Below, one piece after another: positions 40,755 to 49,584 of a stretch of 64,000 nucleotides of DNA. The position numbers and the translations under genes are program-made. The stretch is from contig BPIR01000001.1 of NCBI GenBank assembly GCA_026004215.1, forward strand, positions 682,001 to 746,000, read 5' to 3'. Below the pieces are notes generated by a model. The model was not told where the DNA came from, searched no databases, and worked only from the letters and a program-made list of their open reading frames with translations. This DNA is from Candidatus Binatia bacterium. Lineage in GTDB: Bacteria > Desulfobacterota > Binatia > HRBIN30. Position 1 is the stretch's first letter. The number at the start of each line of letters is the position of its first letter.

Positions 40755-41398
40755 AGGCGCGCTGGGCGAGGGCCGGGATATGTTGCTTTCTCTGGGCGTT
40801 GTCGGGCTGTTTATCGCTCGTGCCGGTTACGCCGGCGCCGCGTGACTACGTCCCGGACTACACTCCTCCGGTGCTGCAGCACCGCCAGCTCCCCGTTGTC
40901 CTCCGCCTCGCCCCCGTGCGCGTCGCTGCCATTTACGATCGCGAACCGTTTGCCTACCGTCGTGGCGCTTATCGCGTGGGCTATTACTATTACCACCGCT
41001 GGGCGACGGCTCCTGGGCAACTGCTGACCGATCTGCTCGTGCGGGATTTCACTCAAAGCGGATTGTACCGTGCGGTTCAGCAAGGGCCGTCCGTGCTCGT
41101 TGCCGACTATCAACTCGATTTGCGGGTGGACCGCTTCGATGAAGAAATTCACTTGTCGGGTTGCAGCGCTGCAATCGTGCTGCATGCCAGTCTCCAAAGC
41201 TTTCACAGCGAGCTGAGGGACCCCGTCCGCTTGCAGCGCGTGTACGCGGAAACCGAACCGATCGCTTGCAACGAACCCGAAGCCTTTGTTGCCGGTGTGA
41301 GTCGCGTCTTGGCACGACTCTCCCAACAGCTTCAGTCTGACGTGTACGACGCGATCGTTGCGACAGAGGCAGAACTGGGACACCGGGCGTCGTTGTAA
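40751..41398 (+). CDS. ABC-type transport auxiliary lipoprotein (PqiC/YmbA-like)
   Basis: A 215-residue lipoprotein with lipobox LSGC after a hydrophobic signal. The mature part resembles the ABC_trans_aux family (PqiC/YmbA), outer-membrane lipoproteins that accompany MCE transporters: VLRLAPVRVAAIYDREPFAYR, TDLLVRDFTQSGLYRAV and VLVADYQLDLRVDRF. It overlaps mlaD by four bases (ATGA), so it is part of the same lipid-transport machine. It probably receives lipid at the outer membrane in place of MlaA or MlaC, neither of which is seen here. Confidence 0.85.
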   Translation: MKARWARAGICCFLWALSGCLSLVPVTPAPRDYVPDYTPPVLQHRQLPVVLRLAPVRVAAIYDREPFAYRRGAYRVGYYYYHRWATAPGQLLTDLLVRDFTQSGLYRAVQQGPSVLVADYQLDLRVDRFDEEIHLSGCSAAIVLHASLQSFHSELRDPVRLQRVYAETEPIACNEPEAFVAGVSRVLARLSQQLQSDVYDAIVATEAELGHRASL

Positions 41399-41430
41399 CC
41401 CTGGCGTGGCCCTGCTAACGCCGCTCGCTC

Positions 41431-42804
41431 ATGCTTCTGCTCGGTCTTTTTTGCTCGGCGCTGCTCGTCTGGCCGCTCGAGGCCAGCGGGCGCAACGTCT
41501 CTTACGCTGCTCGGGTTCAGGAGCACGTGCTGCCGAATGGGCTCAAGGTCTTGTTGCTCGAAGACCACAAAGCGCCGGTCGTTGTCTTTCAAGTCTGGTA
41601 CCGCGTCGGCTCGCGCAACGAGGAGCTGGGCAAAACCGGACTGTCGCACCTCCTCGAGCACCTCATGTTCAAGGGTACCGATAAGCGGGGTCCCGAGGAA
41701 TATTCGCGCATCATTCAACGCAACGGTGGCAACGAAAATGCCTTTACCGATACCGACAATACCACATATTTTGCCACGTTGGCTTCCGACCGCGTCGAAG
41801 TGGTGGTGGAGCTCGAGGCCGACCGAATGCAGAATCTGCGCTTCGACGATGCCCAGTTCCAGCCCGAGCACCAAGTTGTTGTCGAGGAACGGCGCCTGCG
41901 CACCGAAGACAATCCGACGGCAGCATTGTTCGAACTGTTGGCCGCAACGGCGTACACGGCTCATCCGTATCAGTGGCCGATTATCGGTTGGATGAACGAT
42001 CTGCAAAAAGCGACGCGAGAGGATGCGCTCGCGTACTACCGTACCTACTATGCGCCGAACAACGCCTTTGTCGTGGCCGTGGGGGACTTTGCGTCCGCGC
42101 GCCTACTCGGCGAAATCGAGCGTTGGTTTGGTGCGGTCCCGGCCAAGCCCGCGCCACCAGCCGTGCGCGCACAAGAGCCACCTCAGCAAGGGGAGCGACG
42201 GGCGATCTTGCGCCGGCCAGCGGAAGTACCCTCCATCGCCATCGCTTTTCATACACCCAACCTGAAGCATGCCGACGCGTACGCTCTCGAGGTGTTGGCA
42301 AGCTTGCTCGGCGACGGGAAGAGCTCCCGTTTGTACCACAAACTGGTGTACCAGCAGCAACTCGCACGGACAGTGGGTAGCCACTACGACCTGCTGACGA
42401 TCGATCCCGGTTTGCTGTACGTGTACGGACAACCGATGCCGGGCAAAAACGTACGGGAACTCGAGCGGGCCCTATTGGCCGAGATCGAAGAACTTCAACG
42501 CGCACAAGTTTCTGCGAGTGAGCTCGAGAAGGTGAAAAATAACCTGGAAGCGGCGTTCCTGCTGGCTCAGGATTCGCTTTTCTATCAGGCCCTCCTGCTT
42601 GGCCAGTACGAAATCGCCGACCGCTGGCAGCGGCTGGACGACTATTTGGGCGGCATTCGCGCCGTCACTACCGATCAACTCCAGCGCGTGGCACGCGAAT
42701 ATCTGAAACCTGACAACCGCACCATTGCGCTTCTCGAGCCGATTCCGGCGCGCGGCGGGAAGCCTGCGCCGCCCGCGCCGCCTCCCGGACTGCCGGTGCA
42801 TTGA
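41431..42804 (+). CDS. M16-family zinc peptidase, catalytic subunit
   Basis: A 457-residue secreted M16B peptidase. The signal peptide is LLLGLFCSALLVWP. The inverted zinc motif HxxEH lies in HLLEHLMFKGT, with the distal Glu about 76 residues on in VVEERRLRTED. The rest is two M16 halves (YYAPNNAFVVAVGDF, SIAIAFHTPN). Pitrilysin-like enzymes of this kind degrade peptides in the periplasm. It is followed after 15 bases by a catalytically dead partner, as in many bacterial M16 heterodimers (like mitochondrial processing peptidase). Its substrate is unknown. Confidence 0.93.
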   Translation: MLLLGLFCSALLVWPLEASGRNVSYAARVQEHVLPNGLKVLLLEDHKAPVVVFQVWYRVGSRNEELGKTGLSHLLEHLMFKGTDKRGPEEYSRIIQRNGGNENAFTDTDNTTYFATLASDRVEVVVELEADRMQNLRFDDAQFQPEHQVVVEERRLRTEDNPTAALFELLAATAYTAHPYQWPIIGWMNDLQKATREDALAYYRTYYAPNNAFVVAVGDFASARLLGEIERWFGAVPAKPAPPAVRAQEPPQQGERRAILRRPAEVPSIAIAFHTPNLKHADAYALEVLASLLGDGKSSRLYHKLVYQQQLARTVGSHYDLLTIDPGLLYVYGQPMPGKNVRELERALLAEIEELQRAQVSASELEKVKNNLEAAFLLAQDSLFYQALLLGQYEIADRWQRLDDYLGGIRAVTTDQLQRVAREYLKPDNRTIALLEPIPARGGKPAPPAPPPGLPVH

Positions 42805-42819
42805 CGGGGAGGTTCGGCG

Positions 42820-44202
42820 ATGGCGGAGCGGTATCGTTGGTTCGTGGGTCGGCTAGCGGCGATGATGCTCTCTCTATCCGCGCTGATGGTGCTATTCTGC
42901 GCCAACCGTGCTGCGGCCGCGCAACTCGCGTTCACGCGACACCAACTGTCCAACGGCGCAGTCTTGCTGGTCTCGGAGCAGCACGCCGTCCCGATGGCTG
43001 TCATTCAAATTCTGGTCGAGGCCGGGTCGCGCCGGGATCCCGAAGGTCAGGAAGGACTTGCATCCCTGACCGCCGACTTGCTGACCGAGGGAACCACGAA
43101 GCGTACTGCGGCGCAAATTAGCGAAGAAACGGACGCTCTGGGTGCGCGCCTCTCGAGCAGTGCCGACGTGGACTTCGCGCAAGTGTCGTTGACGATTTTG
43201 AGTAAACATCTCGATCGGGGTCTCGGCTTGCTGTTCGAGATTTTGATGCAGCCGTCGTTTCCCCCTCAGGAGGTGCAGCGGCGGCGGAAGGCTGCCCTAG
43301 CCGCAATTGACGCAGAACAAGACAACCCTGGGGAGCTGGCTTATCGAAACTTCCTCCGTTTAGTGTTCGGCGGCTCGCCTTATGGCCATCCGCCGATCGG
43401 AGAGCGCGCGAGCCTGGAAAAACTCAAGCGGGCTGATGTGCTGCGGTTTTACCGCCGCTATTACCGGCCTCGAGGCATGGTGATCGCCGTGACCGGCGAC
43501 GTCGACACCCAAGCCATGGTGGCAGCGTTCGAACGCGCACTCGCAAACTGGCACTCGGAGATCGTTCCCGAATTTCCTCCTCCGGTGGTTCCGCGCGAGG
43601 AACCGCAAGCCGTTACCATCGACAAGCCGCTGACACAAACGAACCTCATTCTCGGGCATTTGGGCGTTACCCGCGACAATCCCGATTTTTATGCGATTTC
43701 CGTGATGAACTTCATTCTCGGTGGGGGCGGGTTCACGTCGCGGCTGGTGGAAAGTGTGCGCGTGCAAGGCGGCCTGGCATATTCCGTGGGGAGCCAGTTT
43801 ACGGCCTACAAGTCCTCTGGAACGTTTCACATCGCCATGCAAACTAAAAATGCCTCGGCCGCCGAGGCCATTACGAGGGCTTGCGCGGAGGTGCGAAGGA
43901 TCCGCTCCCAGATGGTCGAAAAGGAGGAGCTTGAGAATGCCCAACAATACCTCACGGGAAGTTTTCCGCTGAGGCTCGACAGTAACTCGAAGGTGGCCAC
44001 GTTTTTGGCGCAGGTCGAGTTTTACGGTCTCGGGCAGGACTACATCGACCAATACATGCAGCGCATCCGCAGTGTCACGCGCGAGGACGTGCAGCGCGTG
44101 GCGCAGCGCTACCTGCACCCGGAAAACCTGCATTTGGTTGCGGTCGGCAACCTGGGTGAAGCAAGGTTGCCTTCGCCGCCCGTGTGTGGCTTGCCGCAGT
44201 GA
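42820..44202 (+). CDS. M16-family peptidase-like protein, non-catalytic subunit
   Basis: A 460-residue partner of the preceding peptidase. A signal/anchor segment (LAAMMLSLSALMVLFCANRAAAAQ) is followed by the M16 fold. The zinc motif position reads GLASLTADLLTEGT with neither His nor the Glu, so it cannot hydrolyse. The C-terminal Arg/Tyr-type substrate-binding half is present (GGGGFTSRLVESVRVQGGLAYS), as in the alpha subunit of processing peptidases. It presumably completes the active chamber. The stop overlaps the next gene by four bases. Confidence 0.92.
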   Translation: MAERYRWFVGRLAAMMLSLSALMVLFCANRAAAAQLAFTRHQLSNGAVLLVSEQHAVPMAVIQILVEAGSRRDPEGQEGLASLTADLLTEGTTKRTAAQISEETDALGARLSSSADVDFAQVSLTILSKHLDRGLGLLFEILMQPSFPPQEVQRRRKAALAAIDAEQDNPGELAYRNFLRLVFGGSPYGHPPIGERASLEKLKRADVLRFYRRYYRPRGMVIAVTGDVDTQAMVAAFERALANWHSEIVPEFPPPVVPREEPQAVTIDKPLTQTNLILGHLGVTRDNPDFYAISVMNFILGGGGFTSRLVESVRVQGGLAYSVGSQFTAYKSSGTFHIAMQTKNASAAEAITRACAEVRRIRSQMVEKEELENAQQYLTGSFPLRLDSNSKVATFLAQVEFYGLGQDYIDQYMQRIRSVTREDVQRVAQRYLHPENLHLVAVGNLGEARLPSPPVCGLPQ

Positions 44203-46022
44203 ACGGCCGCCGCCCGCCTGGTTCTGTACCTCGCCAGCGGGCTGCACAGCGAGCAGCGCTGCACCCCAACGCTATCGGCCGCACTGCGCCGCGCCAGCGA
44301 TTTGGGTGGGCCGGTTTCGTGGCCGTATTTGCAGCCTTGCTGTACGCTCCGACGCTGGGGCACGATTTTGTGTGGGACGATCCGATCAGCGTGCGCAGGT
44401 GGCTTCCCGCGCTCGGATCCCTTGCCGCAGTGTTCGTTCCTCCCCCGAATATCCCCCAGTTTCCGGCAGATTACTATCGCCCGCTCCAACTCCTCTCTTA
44501 CAAAATCGATTTTGCCCTCGGCGGCGGGGCACCGTGGGCTTTCCATGCGACATCTGTTCTCTGGCACGCGATGGCGAGCGCCCTGGTCTACATGGTCGCT
44601 GCCCGCTCTTTCCGCGAGCGGCCCTTCGGGGAGATTGCGGCGAGAGCGAGCGGTCTGGTTTTCGCGGCTCACCCGATCCATACCGAGTCCGTGGCATGGA
44701 TGGCGGCCCGCCCGGATCCCATGGTGACTACGTTCGTTCTTGCCGCTGTGTATCTCGTCCTTGCCCAGCGTCGCCTCGGGGTTGGGAGACTGTGCTTGGT
44801 CAGTGGCCTGTGTTTGTTCGCCATGCTCAGCAAAGAGAACGGGATGGCAACCGTCGCTTTGCTTCCCCTAGTAAGTGTGTTGCGTTCCCAATGGGCCACA
44901 CCCGCAGAAGGCAGGTTTATGCGAACCGAGGCGAGTCAGATCTTCGCCGCCACCCTTGCCGCCGCGGCGGGGTACCTCCTGTTGCGATACTTTGGGCTCA
45001 CCCATTACGGCGGTGTGCCGCCGCGGTTGCCGGAACACCCATTCTCGACTCTCCTGGCAGCCTGGGGCTGGTACATTGGGAAGCTTCTTTGGCCATTTCC
45101 GCAAAATGCACTCGTCGCTGAGGTCCCTCGAACGCGGGCGTGCATCGCCGTCGGGCTCTTTGGAGTCTGCCTTTCTTTGCTTGTCGTCTTTCGGGCCATT
45201 CGGGGCCAGCGCGCACTTCACCTTTTCTGGGTTGCCTGGTTTTGGGCGACACTCACGCCTTCCCTAGCAGTTTTAGCCGTGCAGCCGAGCGCAGCCGTCG
45301 CAGAACGATACCTTTATCTTCCCTCCGCGGCTCTTTGCTGGGCAGCCGGCGCAACGTTTGCCTGGCTCACCAAACGGCACTCCTCGCCCGCACGCGCCTT
45401 CGTGCAGATCGGCCTGTTTTGCGCCGTCGCCAGCCTCGCAACTGCAACCATTCTGCGCAACCAAGTGTGGCGCGACAACGTCACGCTCTGGAGCGACACG
45501 GCATCCAAAAACCCCGACGAAGGCTATCCATTGCGGAATCTCGCCGCTGCCCTCATCGAAAACGGAGAATGGCAACGCGCAGAGCACCTCTTGCTCGAAG
45601 CGTTGCAACGCCGCAACAACCGTGCCGGTATCGCTGCCATCTACAGTAACCTCGGAACGCTCGCGTTCTTGCGCCGAAATTACCAGGCGGCGTCGAATCA
45701 CTACGCCAAAGCCTTCGAAGCGCAGCCTTCACCCGATGTCGCGTACAACCTTGGCGTGTCCGCCCTGAAGCTGGCCGAGCCTCTCACGGGCTCCTCCCAG
45801 CGCCCACACTTAGAGGAAGCACGTCGATGGCTGGAAAGGGCCATCGCAATGAGTCCCCACGATGCGGAGGTACATTTTGGCTACGCGCAAGCACTGCTTC
45901 TCCTTGGGGAGCGAGAGCTTGCCCGGCACCATCTTCGCCGTTCTCTGGAACTGCACCTGGCCGAACCTCAGGCGACGCGGGCAAGGGAACTGCTGGAAAC
46001 GTTGGGCGCAATCCCAAAATAA
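44199..46022 (+). CDS. Polytopic membrane protein with C-terminal TPR repeats (TMTC/DUF1736-like)
   Basis: 607 residues from a GTG overlapping the M16 stop. Residues ~25-410 hold about ten membrane helices of the GT-C glycosyltransferase kind. The first loop (LGHDFVWDDPISVRRW) carries the acidic motif typical of O-mannosyltransferases, and FAAHPIHTESVAWMAARPDP is the DUF1736/TMTC hallmark. From ~440 on are TPR-like helical repeats (YSNLGTLAFLRRNYQAASNHYAKAFE, split as two helices). Eukaryotic TMTCs O-mannosylate cadherins; the bacterial role is unknown. It lies just before a strong terminator, so it ends the transcript. Confidence 0.82.
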   Translation: MNGRRPPGSVPRQRAAQRAALHPNAIGRTAPRQRFGWAGFVAVFAALLYAPTLGHDFVWDDPISVRRWLPALGSLAAVFVPPPNIPQFPADYYRPLQLLSYKIDFALGGGAPWAFHATSVLWHAMASALVYMVAARSFRERPFGEIAARASGLVFAAHPIHTESVAWMAARPDPMVTTFVLAAVYLVLAQRRLGVGRLCLVSGLCLFAMLSKENGMATVALLPLVSVLRSQWATPAEGRFMRTEASQIFAATLAAAAGYLLLRYFGLTHYGGVPPRLPEHPFSTLLAAWGWYIGKLLWPFPQNALVAEVPRTRACIAVGLFGVCLSLLVVFRAIRGQRALHLFWVAWFWATLTPSLAVLAVQPSAAVAERYLYLPSAALCWAAGATFAWLTKRHSSPARAFVQIGLFCAVASLATATILRNQVWRDNVTLWSDTASKNPDEGYPLRNLAAALIENGEWQRAEHLLLEALQRRNNRAGIAAIYSNLGTLAFLRRNYQAASNHYAKAFEAQPSPDVAYNLGVSALKLAEPLTGSSQRPHLEEARRWLERAIAMSPHDAEVHFGYAQALLLLGERELARHHLRRSLELHLAEPQATRARELLETLGAIPK

Positions 46023-46054
46023 CCAGGGCGCGGCATCCCTTTGCCGCGCCCTGG
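46023..46054. terminator. Strong hairpin, probable bidirectional terminator
   Basis: Perfect 13-bp inverted repeat, CCAGGGCGCGGCA (46023-46035) and TGCCGCGCCCTGG (46042-46054), with a 6-base loop. It starts directly at the stop of the TPR gene and lies 29 bases beyond the end of the convergent ompA gene. On the minus strand it is followed by TTATTTTG, a U-rich tail; on the plus strand by a weaker ATTTCAATTT. Confidence 0.75.
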
Positions 46055-46083
46055 CCGTATTTCAATTTGTCGAGTGAAGGACC

Positions 46084-47118
46084 TTACTCGACCAACAATT
46101 CCACTCGACGGTTTTGGGCGCGCCCTTCGGCAGTGTCGTTGCTCGCGACGGGCTGCGATTCACCCATTCCCTTCACCTGGAGTCGCGAAGCGGCAATGCC
46201 GTGGCGAACCAAATAGTCTTTTACCGCTTGCGCGCGGCGCACGGACAAACGCTGATTGTAGGCTTCAGAGCCAACGCTGTCGGTGTGCCCGACAATGAGG
46301 ACCTCTACATCGGGCTCGGCCTTCAACGTAGCCACGGCCTCGTCCAGGATGCGTGCCGCATCGGGTCGAATCGTCGCCTTGTCAAAGTCGAAGTTCACAC
46401 CCCGCAGTACAATCTTGCGTTTCGCGGGCGGAGGTGGTGGCGGCGGAGCAGCCTGCGCTACCGGGGGCGGGGGAGGCGGAGGAGGCGGCGGCGCTGCCGG
46501 CGCTTCGAAGCGATACTTCATCGAAATCCCCCCGACAGCCCAGCGGGCATCAGAAGGGCCCTGATCTTCCGGGGAGAGACCGACTAAAAACGTCGGGCGC
46601 GGTGCTTGGTAAGCTCGATTCCAGCGGCCAAACACCCCGACGGCTACGTGGTCCGTCAGATAATAATCCACGCCGCCCCCCGCCAAGAAACCGGGCGAGG
46701 TTTGGGTCAGGCGACCACTGAGACCAGTAAAGCCTCCTCCCTGCACGGTGGCATAAAGCTCAACATTTTCGCCCAAGGGAATTTGTGCTCGTGGGCCAAC
46801 CGTGTAACCTAACAAAGTCGTCCACTGATTTTCCTTCCGGAATCCCCGTCGCGGAAAATTATCCGGCTCTTGACCGGTTACACTCAGGTTCGCTTGCAAG
46901 CCCAGGTAGTCATTCCACATGTACCCCACGAACGGCCCCCCGGAGATTCCCGCCTCCGCATGAGCTCGATAGTTGCTGTTCGTGGGCACGGATGCGCCGA
47001 GCTCCATCCCGACGAACGGACCACCCTCGGCGCGAGCTCCAGCGGCCCATATGATGACAGCGGCCAAAGCCGCTCCGATTGGTATGCCTCGAACTCTACA
47101 CAAACATCTTTGCCTCAT
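46084..47118 (-). CDS. OmpA-family outer-membrane protein
   Basis: A 344-residue protein with a signal peptide (GAALAAVIIWAAGARA) and an N-terminal OmpA-like beta-barrel (~22-215). A Pro-rich linker of two polyproline runs follows. The C-terminal peptidoglycan-binding OmpA domain (~240-344) has NFDFDKATIRPDAARILDE, VGHTDSVGSEAYNQRLS and NRRVELLV. The Asp and Arg that hold diaminopimelate in the family (TDSVGS, NRRVE) are present. GAGGAGGAG directly precedes the start. It anchors the outer membrane to the cell wall; other roles cannot be read. Monocistronic by context, facing the strong terminator. Confidence 0.94.
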   Translation of the reverse strand: MRQRCLCRVRGIPIGAALAAVIIWAAGARAEGGPFVGMELGASVPTNSNYRAHAEAGISGGPFVGYMWNDYLGLQANLSVTGQEPDNFPRRGFRKENQWTTLLGYTVGPRAQIPLGENVELYATVQGGGFTGLSGRLTQTSPGFLAGGGVDYYLTDHVAVGVFGRWNRAYQAPRPTFLVGLSPEDQGPSDARWAVGGISMKYRFEAPAAPPPPPPPPPPVAQAAPPPPPPPAKRKIVLRGVNFDFDKATIRPDAARILDEAVATLKAEPDVEVLIVGHTDSVGSEAYNQRLSVRRAQAVKDYLVRHGIAASRLQVKGMGESQPVASNDTAEGRAQNRRVELLVE

Positions 47119-47368
47119 TGCGCTCCTCCTCTTCTCACTGCTCGCCTTCGACGCGAGCGGCATGCGGCTCGCTCAACCCTTTAATGGGCAAAACAAAGGT
47201 GACGCATTGATAGTGCCGACTCGAGCCAAGTCAAGGGTAACGCGTATCGTAGCCAGCTCCTTGCCGGGACCCTGGTCACACGACCTCGGCAGCCCCGAAC
47301 CCCGTCGAAACCCCGAGGGGACGCTCGGAGATGCGCTTCCGGTCTTCCTTCGCGGTACTTTTCGAACT

Positions 47369-47797
47369 TTACGAGCCGCGCACCAGCTCGATTCTGGTTC
47401 CGTCGGGGTCGAGAACGAACATCGCCACCACGCCGAACGGAAACATTTCCACTCGGGTTTCCGGCAACGGACGACCACCGAGGGCAACCAGGCGATCGGC
47501 GGTGGCGGCCACATCGTCCACCTGGAACGACAAGTGGGTGAGCCCTCGAAGGTTCATTTGTCTCGGGCCGGAGGCGTCCATGCTTCCGGGCACACGGTAG
47601 TGCAACAACTCGACGCGAAAGCCATCGCGCTCGAGATACACGGCCTCGAGGTCCACGTCGGGAATCTGAAGCAGTGTGGCGGCGGGCTCGCCTTTGACCT
47701 CCAAGGAAGAGACTTCTTGGAAGCCCAACCCTTCTATGTAAAACCTGCGCGCTCGGGCGAGCTCGCTTACGCACAAACCAATGTGTGTCAGCCGCAC
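47369..47797 (-). CDS. VOC-superfamily (glyoxalase I-like) protein
   Basis: A 142-residue two-module vicinal-oxygen-chelate protein. The GTG at 47797 is favoured because AAGGAGGG lies six bases upstream; an ATG at 47830 has no such site. The metal ligands appear to be His in RLTHIGLCV, Glu in RVELLHY, His in GLTHLSFQVDD and Glu in TRIELV, the glyoxalase I arrangement. DPDGTRIELV is the usual C-terminal signature. It may be lactoylglutathione lyase, methylmalonyl-CoA epimerase-like or a dioxygenase; the sequence cannot decide. No operon partner. Confidence 0.85.
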   Translation of the reverse strand: MRLTHIGLCVSELARARRFYIEGLGFQEVSSLEVKGEPAATLLQIPDVDLEAVYLERDGFRVELLHYRVPGSMDASGPRQMNLRGLTHLSFQVDDVAATADRLVALGGRPLPETRVEMFPFGVVAMFVLDPDGTRIELVRGS

Positions 47798-47938
47798 GGC
47801 ACCCTCCTTGTCCGAGCGAGATAGGACCATCGCTCATTGCTTACAAGCCAAGCAACTTGCAACCACCGGGTTTCCAATATCCTTGAAACGCGTCGTCTCG
47901 ACGTTGTACAAGCACAACGGTTTCCTGAGGGGCTCGCT

Positions 47939-48670
47939 ATGGGTTGGGCGAACGACATCACGGCGTTCACGGCGTCGGCACTGCGCTACCCGCGCGGTTT
48001 TCAAGCGCTGGTCACTCGAGCACAACGACGGGGGCCGGAAACGCCACTGGAACTTTTCGATTTCGAGGCTTGTCCTTACTGTCGCAAGGTTCGAGAGGTG
48101 CTTTGCGAGCTCGATTTAGACTACGTTTGTTACCCGGTCGCTCCGGGGAGCCCACGCCGCTCCATCTTGAAACGCAAAGGAGGCAAGATCCAGGTTCCCT
48201 ATCTATTGGATCCCAACACCGGGCAGGCACTGTACGAGTCGGAAGACATCGTTGCTTATCTTTACGAGCATTACACAGCCGGACGCGAAAATGGTTATGC
48301 TTTTTCGCTGCCCGTGCTGGTGAACAACGCTCTATCGTTTTTGGCAAGCGCAAGTCGCTTCGGTCGGGGCAGCCGCTGCCGAGTTCCAAACAGCCGCCGG
48401 CGCTTGAAGACTCTTCAATTGTTCAACATGGAGGGTTCTCCATACTGCCGGAAAGTCCGAGAAACACTGACCGAGCTCGACTTGGAATACGTGGTACGGA
48501 ACGTGCCTCGCGGCAGCCCTCAGCGGGAAGAGCTGGCCAGGTTAGGCGGCAAGGTGCAGGTACCATTCTTGGTAGATCCCAATACCGGCACGTCGCTCTA
48601 CGAGTCGGATGAAATTGTGGCTTATCTCGAAGAGCAATATGGCAGTACGTTCGTGGGAGCAGGCGAGTAG
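47939..48670 (+). CDS. Tandem glutaredoxin/GST-N thioredoxin-fold protein
   Basis: A 243-residue protein with two copies of a GST N-terminal-type thioredoxin fold. The first (~40-125) has FEACPYCRKVREVL and LLDPNTGQALYESEDIVAYL. The second (~158-240) has MEGSPYCRKVRETL and LVDPNTGTSLYESDEIVAYL. The first active site is CPYC, the second SPYC, so only the first has the paired cysteines. There is no GST C-terminal domain. Similar tandem proteins occur in phototrophs and plants. It could be a glutathione-linked redox protein, but its substrate is unknown. The next gene follows after eight bases. Confidence 0.88.
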   Translation: MGWANDITAFTASALRYPRGFQALVTRAQRRGPETPLELFDFEACPYCRKVREVLCELDLDYVCYPVAPGSPRRSILKRKGGKIQVPYLLDPNTGQALYESEDIVAYLYEHYTAGRENGYAFSLPVLVNNALSFLASASRFGRGSRCRVPNSRRRLKTLQLFNMEGSPYCRKVRETLTELDLEYVVRNVPRGSPQREELARLGGKVQVPFLVDPNTGTSLYESDEIVAYLEEQYGSTFVGAGE

Positions 48671-48678
48671 GAAACGCT

Positions 48679-49089
48679 ATGGGCCACTGGCTGTTGAAAA
48701 CGGAACCGGATACCTATTCCTTCTCGGACCTTCAGCGCGAAGGCCGCACAACCTGGGATGGAGTCACCAACCCACAGGCCCTCGGGTTTTTACGGCAAAT
48801 CCAACCAGGAGACGAGGTATTCATTTACCACACGGGCAAGGAAAAAGCCGTTGTCGGCATTGGGCGATGCACGCGGGCAGCCTATCGCGACCCGCGCTCG
48901 GACGATCCTCGCCTGGTCGTTATTGACCTCGTAGCCGTTCGGCCACTGCCACGTGCCATCCGCCTGGCGGAAATCAAGAAGCGCGCCGAATGGACATCCT
49001 GGGAACTCGTTCGCCTACCCCGTCTGTCGGTCATGCCCGTCCCCGAAAACGTGTGGCTTGGTATCCTGGAACTCTCGGAGAAGAAGTAA
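48679..49089 (+). CDS. EVE-domain protein
   Basis: A 136-residue single-domain EVE (PUA-like, formerly DUF55) protein, cytoplasmic. The start MGHWLLKTEPDTYSF is the family signature. It continues with the WDGVTNPQALGFLR stretch and the GDEVFIYHTGKEKAVVGIG core. EVE domains bind modified bases in DNA or RNA, and this is the ordinary stand-alone form. It follows the tandem thioredoxin-fold gene by eight bases and is probably co-transcribed, without an obvious functional tie. Confidence 0.95.
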   Translation: MGHWLLKTEPDTYSFSDLQREGRTTWDGVTNPQALGFLRQIQPGDEVFIYHTGKEKAVVGIGRCTRAAYRDPRSDDPRLVVIDLVAVRPLPRAIRLAEIKKRAEWTSWELVRLPRLSVMPVPENVWLGILELSEKK

Positions 49090-49227
49090 TCCAGTCATTT
49101 CTTTCGCCCTCGCGGAACTCGGCCAGCCTCCCCCCCGACCTTGCTGGCCATTCCTGGCGAAGCGCACCAAAAAACCCTTGCCTTTCCGTCCTTGTTCGAG
49201 CAAAAAGCCATCATTGGAAGGGTTTCG

Positions 49228-49572
49228 ATGGCGCTGCCGTGCGGTTTGGGTTTTTGGTGGTTCCTCGGAGGGTGGAGAACGTCCGCGGGTCGCTTTTTGT
49301 CCGTCCTGTGCCTCGTCTCGGTGCTCGTTTCCCCGAGTGCATTTGCGCAACTCGCAAAAACCAACCGCGACATGCGCGAAGTCGGAGACGACCCGCGAGG
49401 CCTGCCTGCTGAAGTGTTCGCACAAAAACCACTGGCGATTTTAGCCAGAGAAATGTTGCTCGAGAGCCATCTGGACAAAAATGCCAAAGTCCCACGCCCG
49501 CAGCGCAAAGGGGTGCAGGTGGAGCTCTTCACGCCGGGTGACTTCGGCGTTTTGGTTCGCTACCGCTGGTGA
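49228..49572 (+). CDS. Small exported protein, unknown function
   Basis: A 114-residue protein from ATG 49228 (GGAAGGG site upstream). The signal peptide is long and hydrophobic, with likely cleavage after SAFA. The mature ~70 residues are charged and hydrophilic (REVGDDPRGLPAEVF, LDKNAKVPRPQRKG) and end in GVLVRYRW. No family recognised. An in-frame ATG at 49141 would lengthen it, but without the signal sequence at the N-terminus. Confidence 0.55.
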   Translation: MALPCGLGFWWFLGGWRTSAGRFLSVLCLVSVLVSPSAFAQLAKTNRDMREVGDDPRGLPAEVFAQKPLAILAREMLLESHLDKNAKVPRPQRKGVQVELFTPGDFGVLVRYRW

Positions 49573-49584
49573 ACCGAGCCGCGG

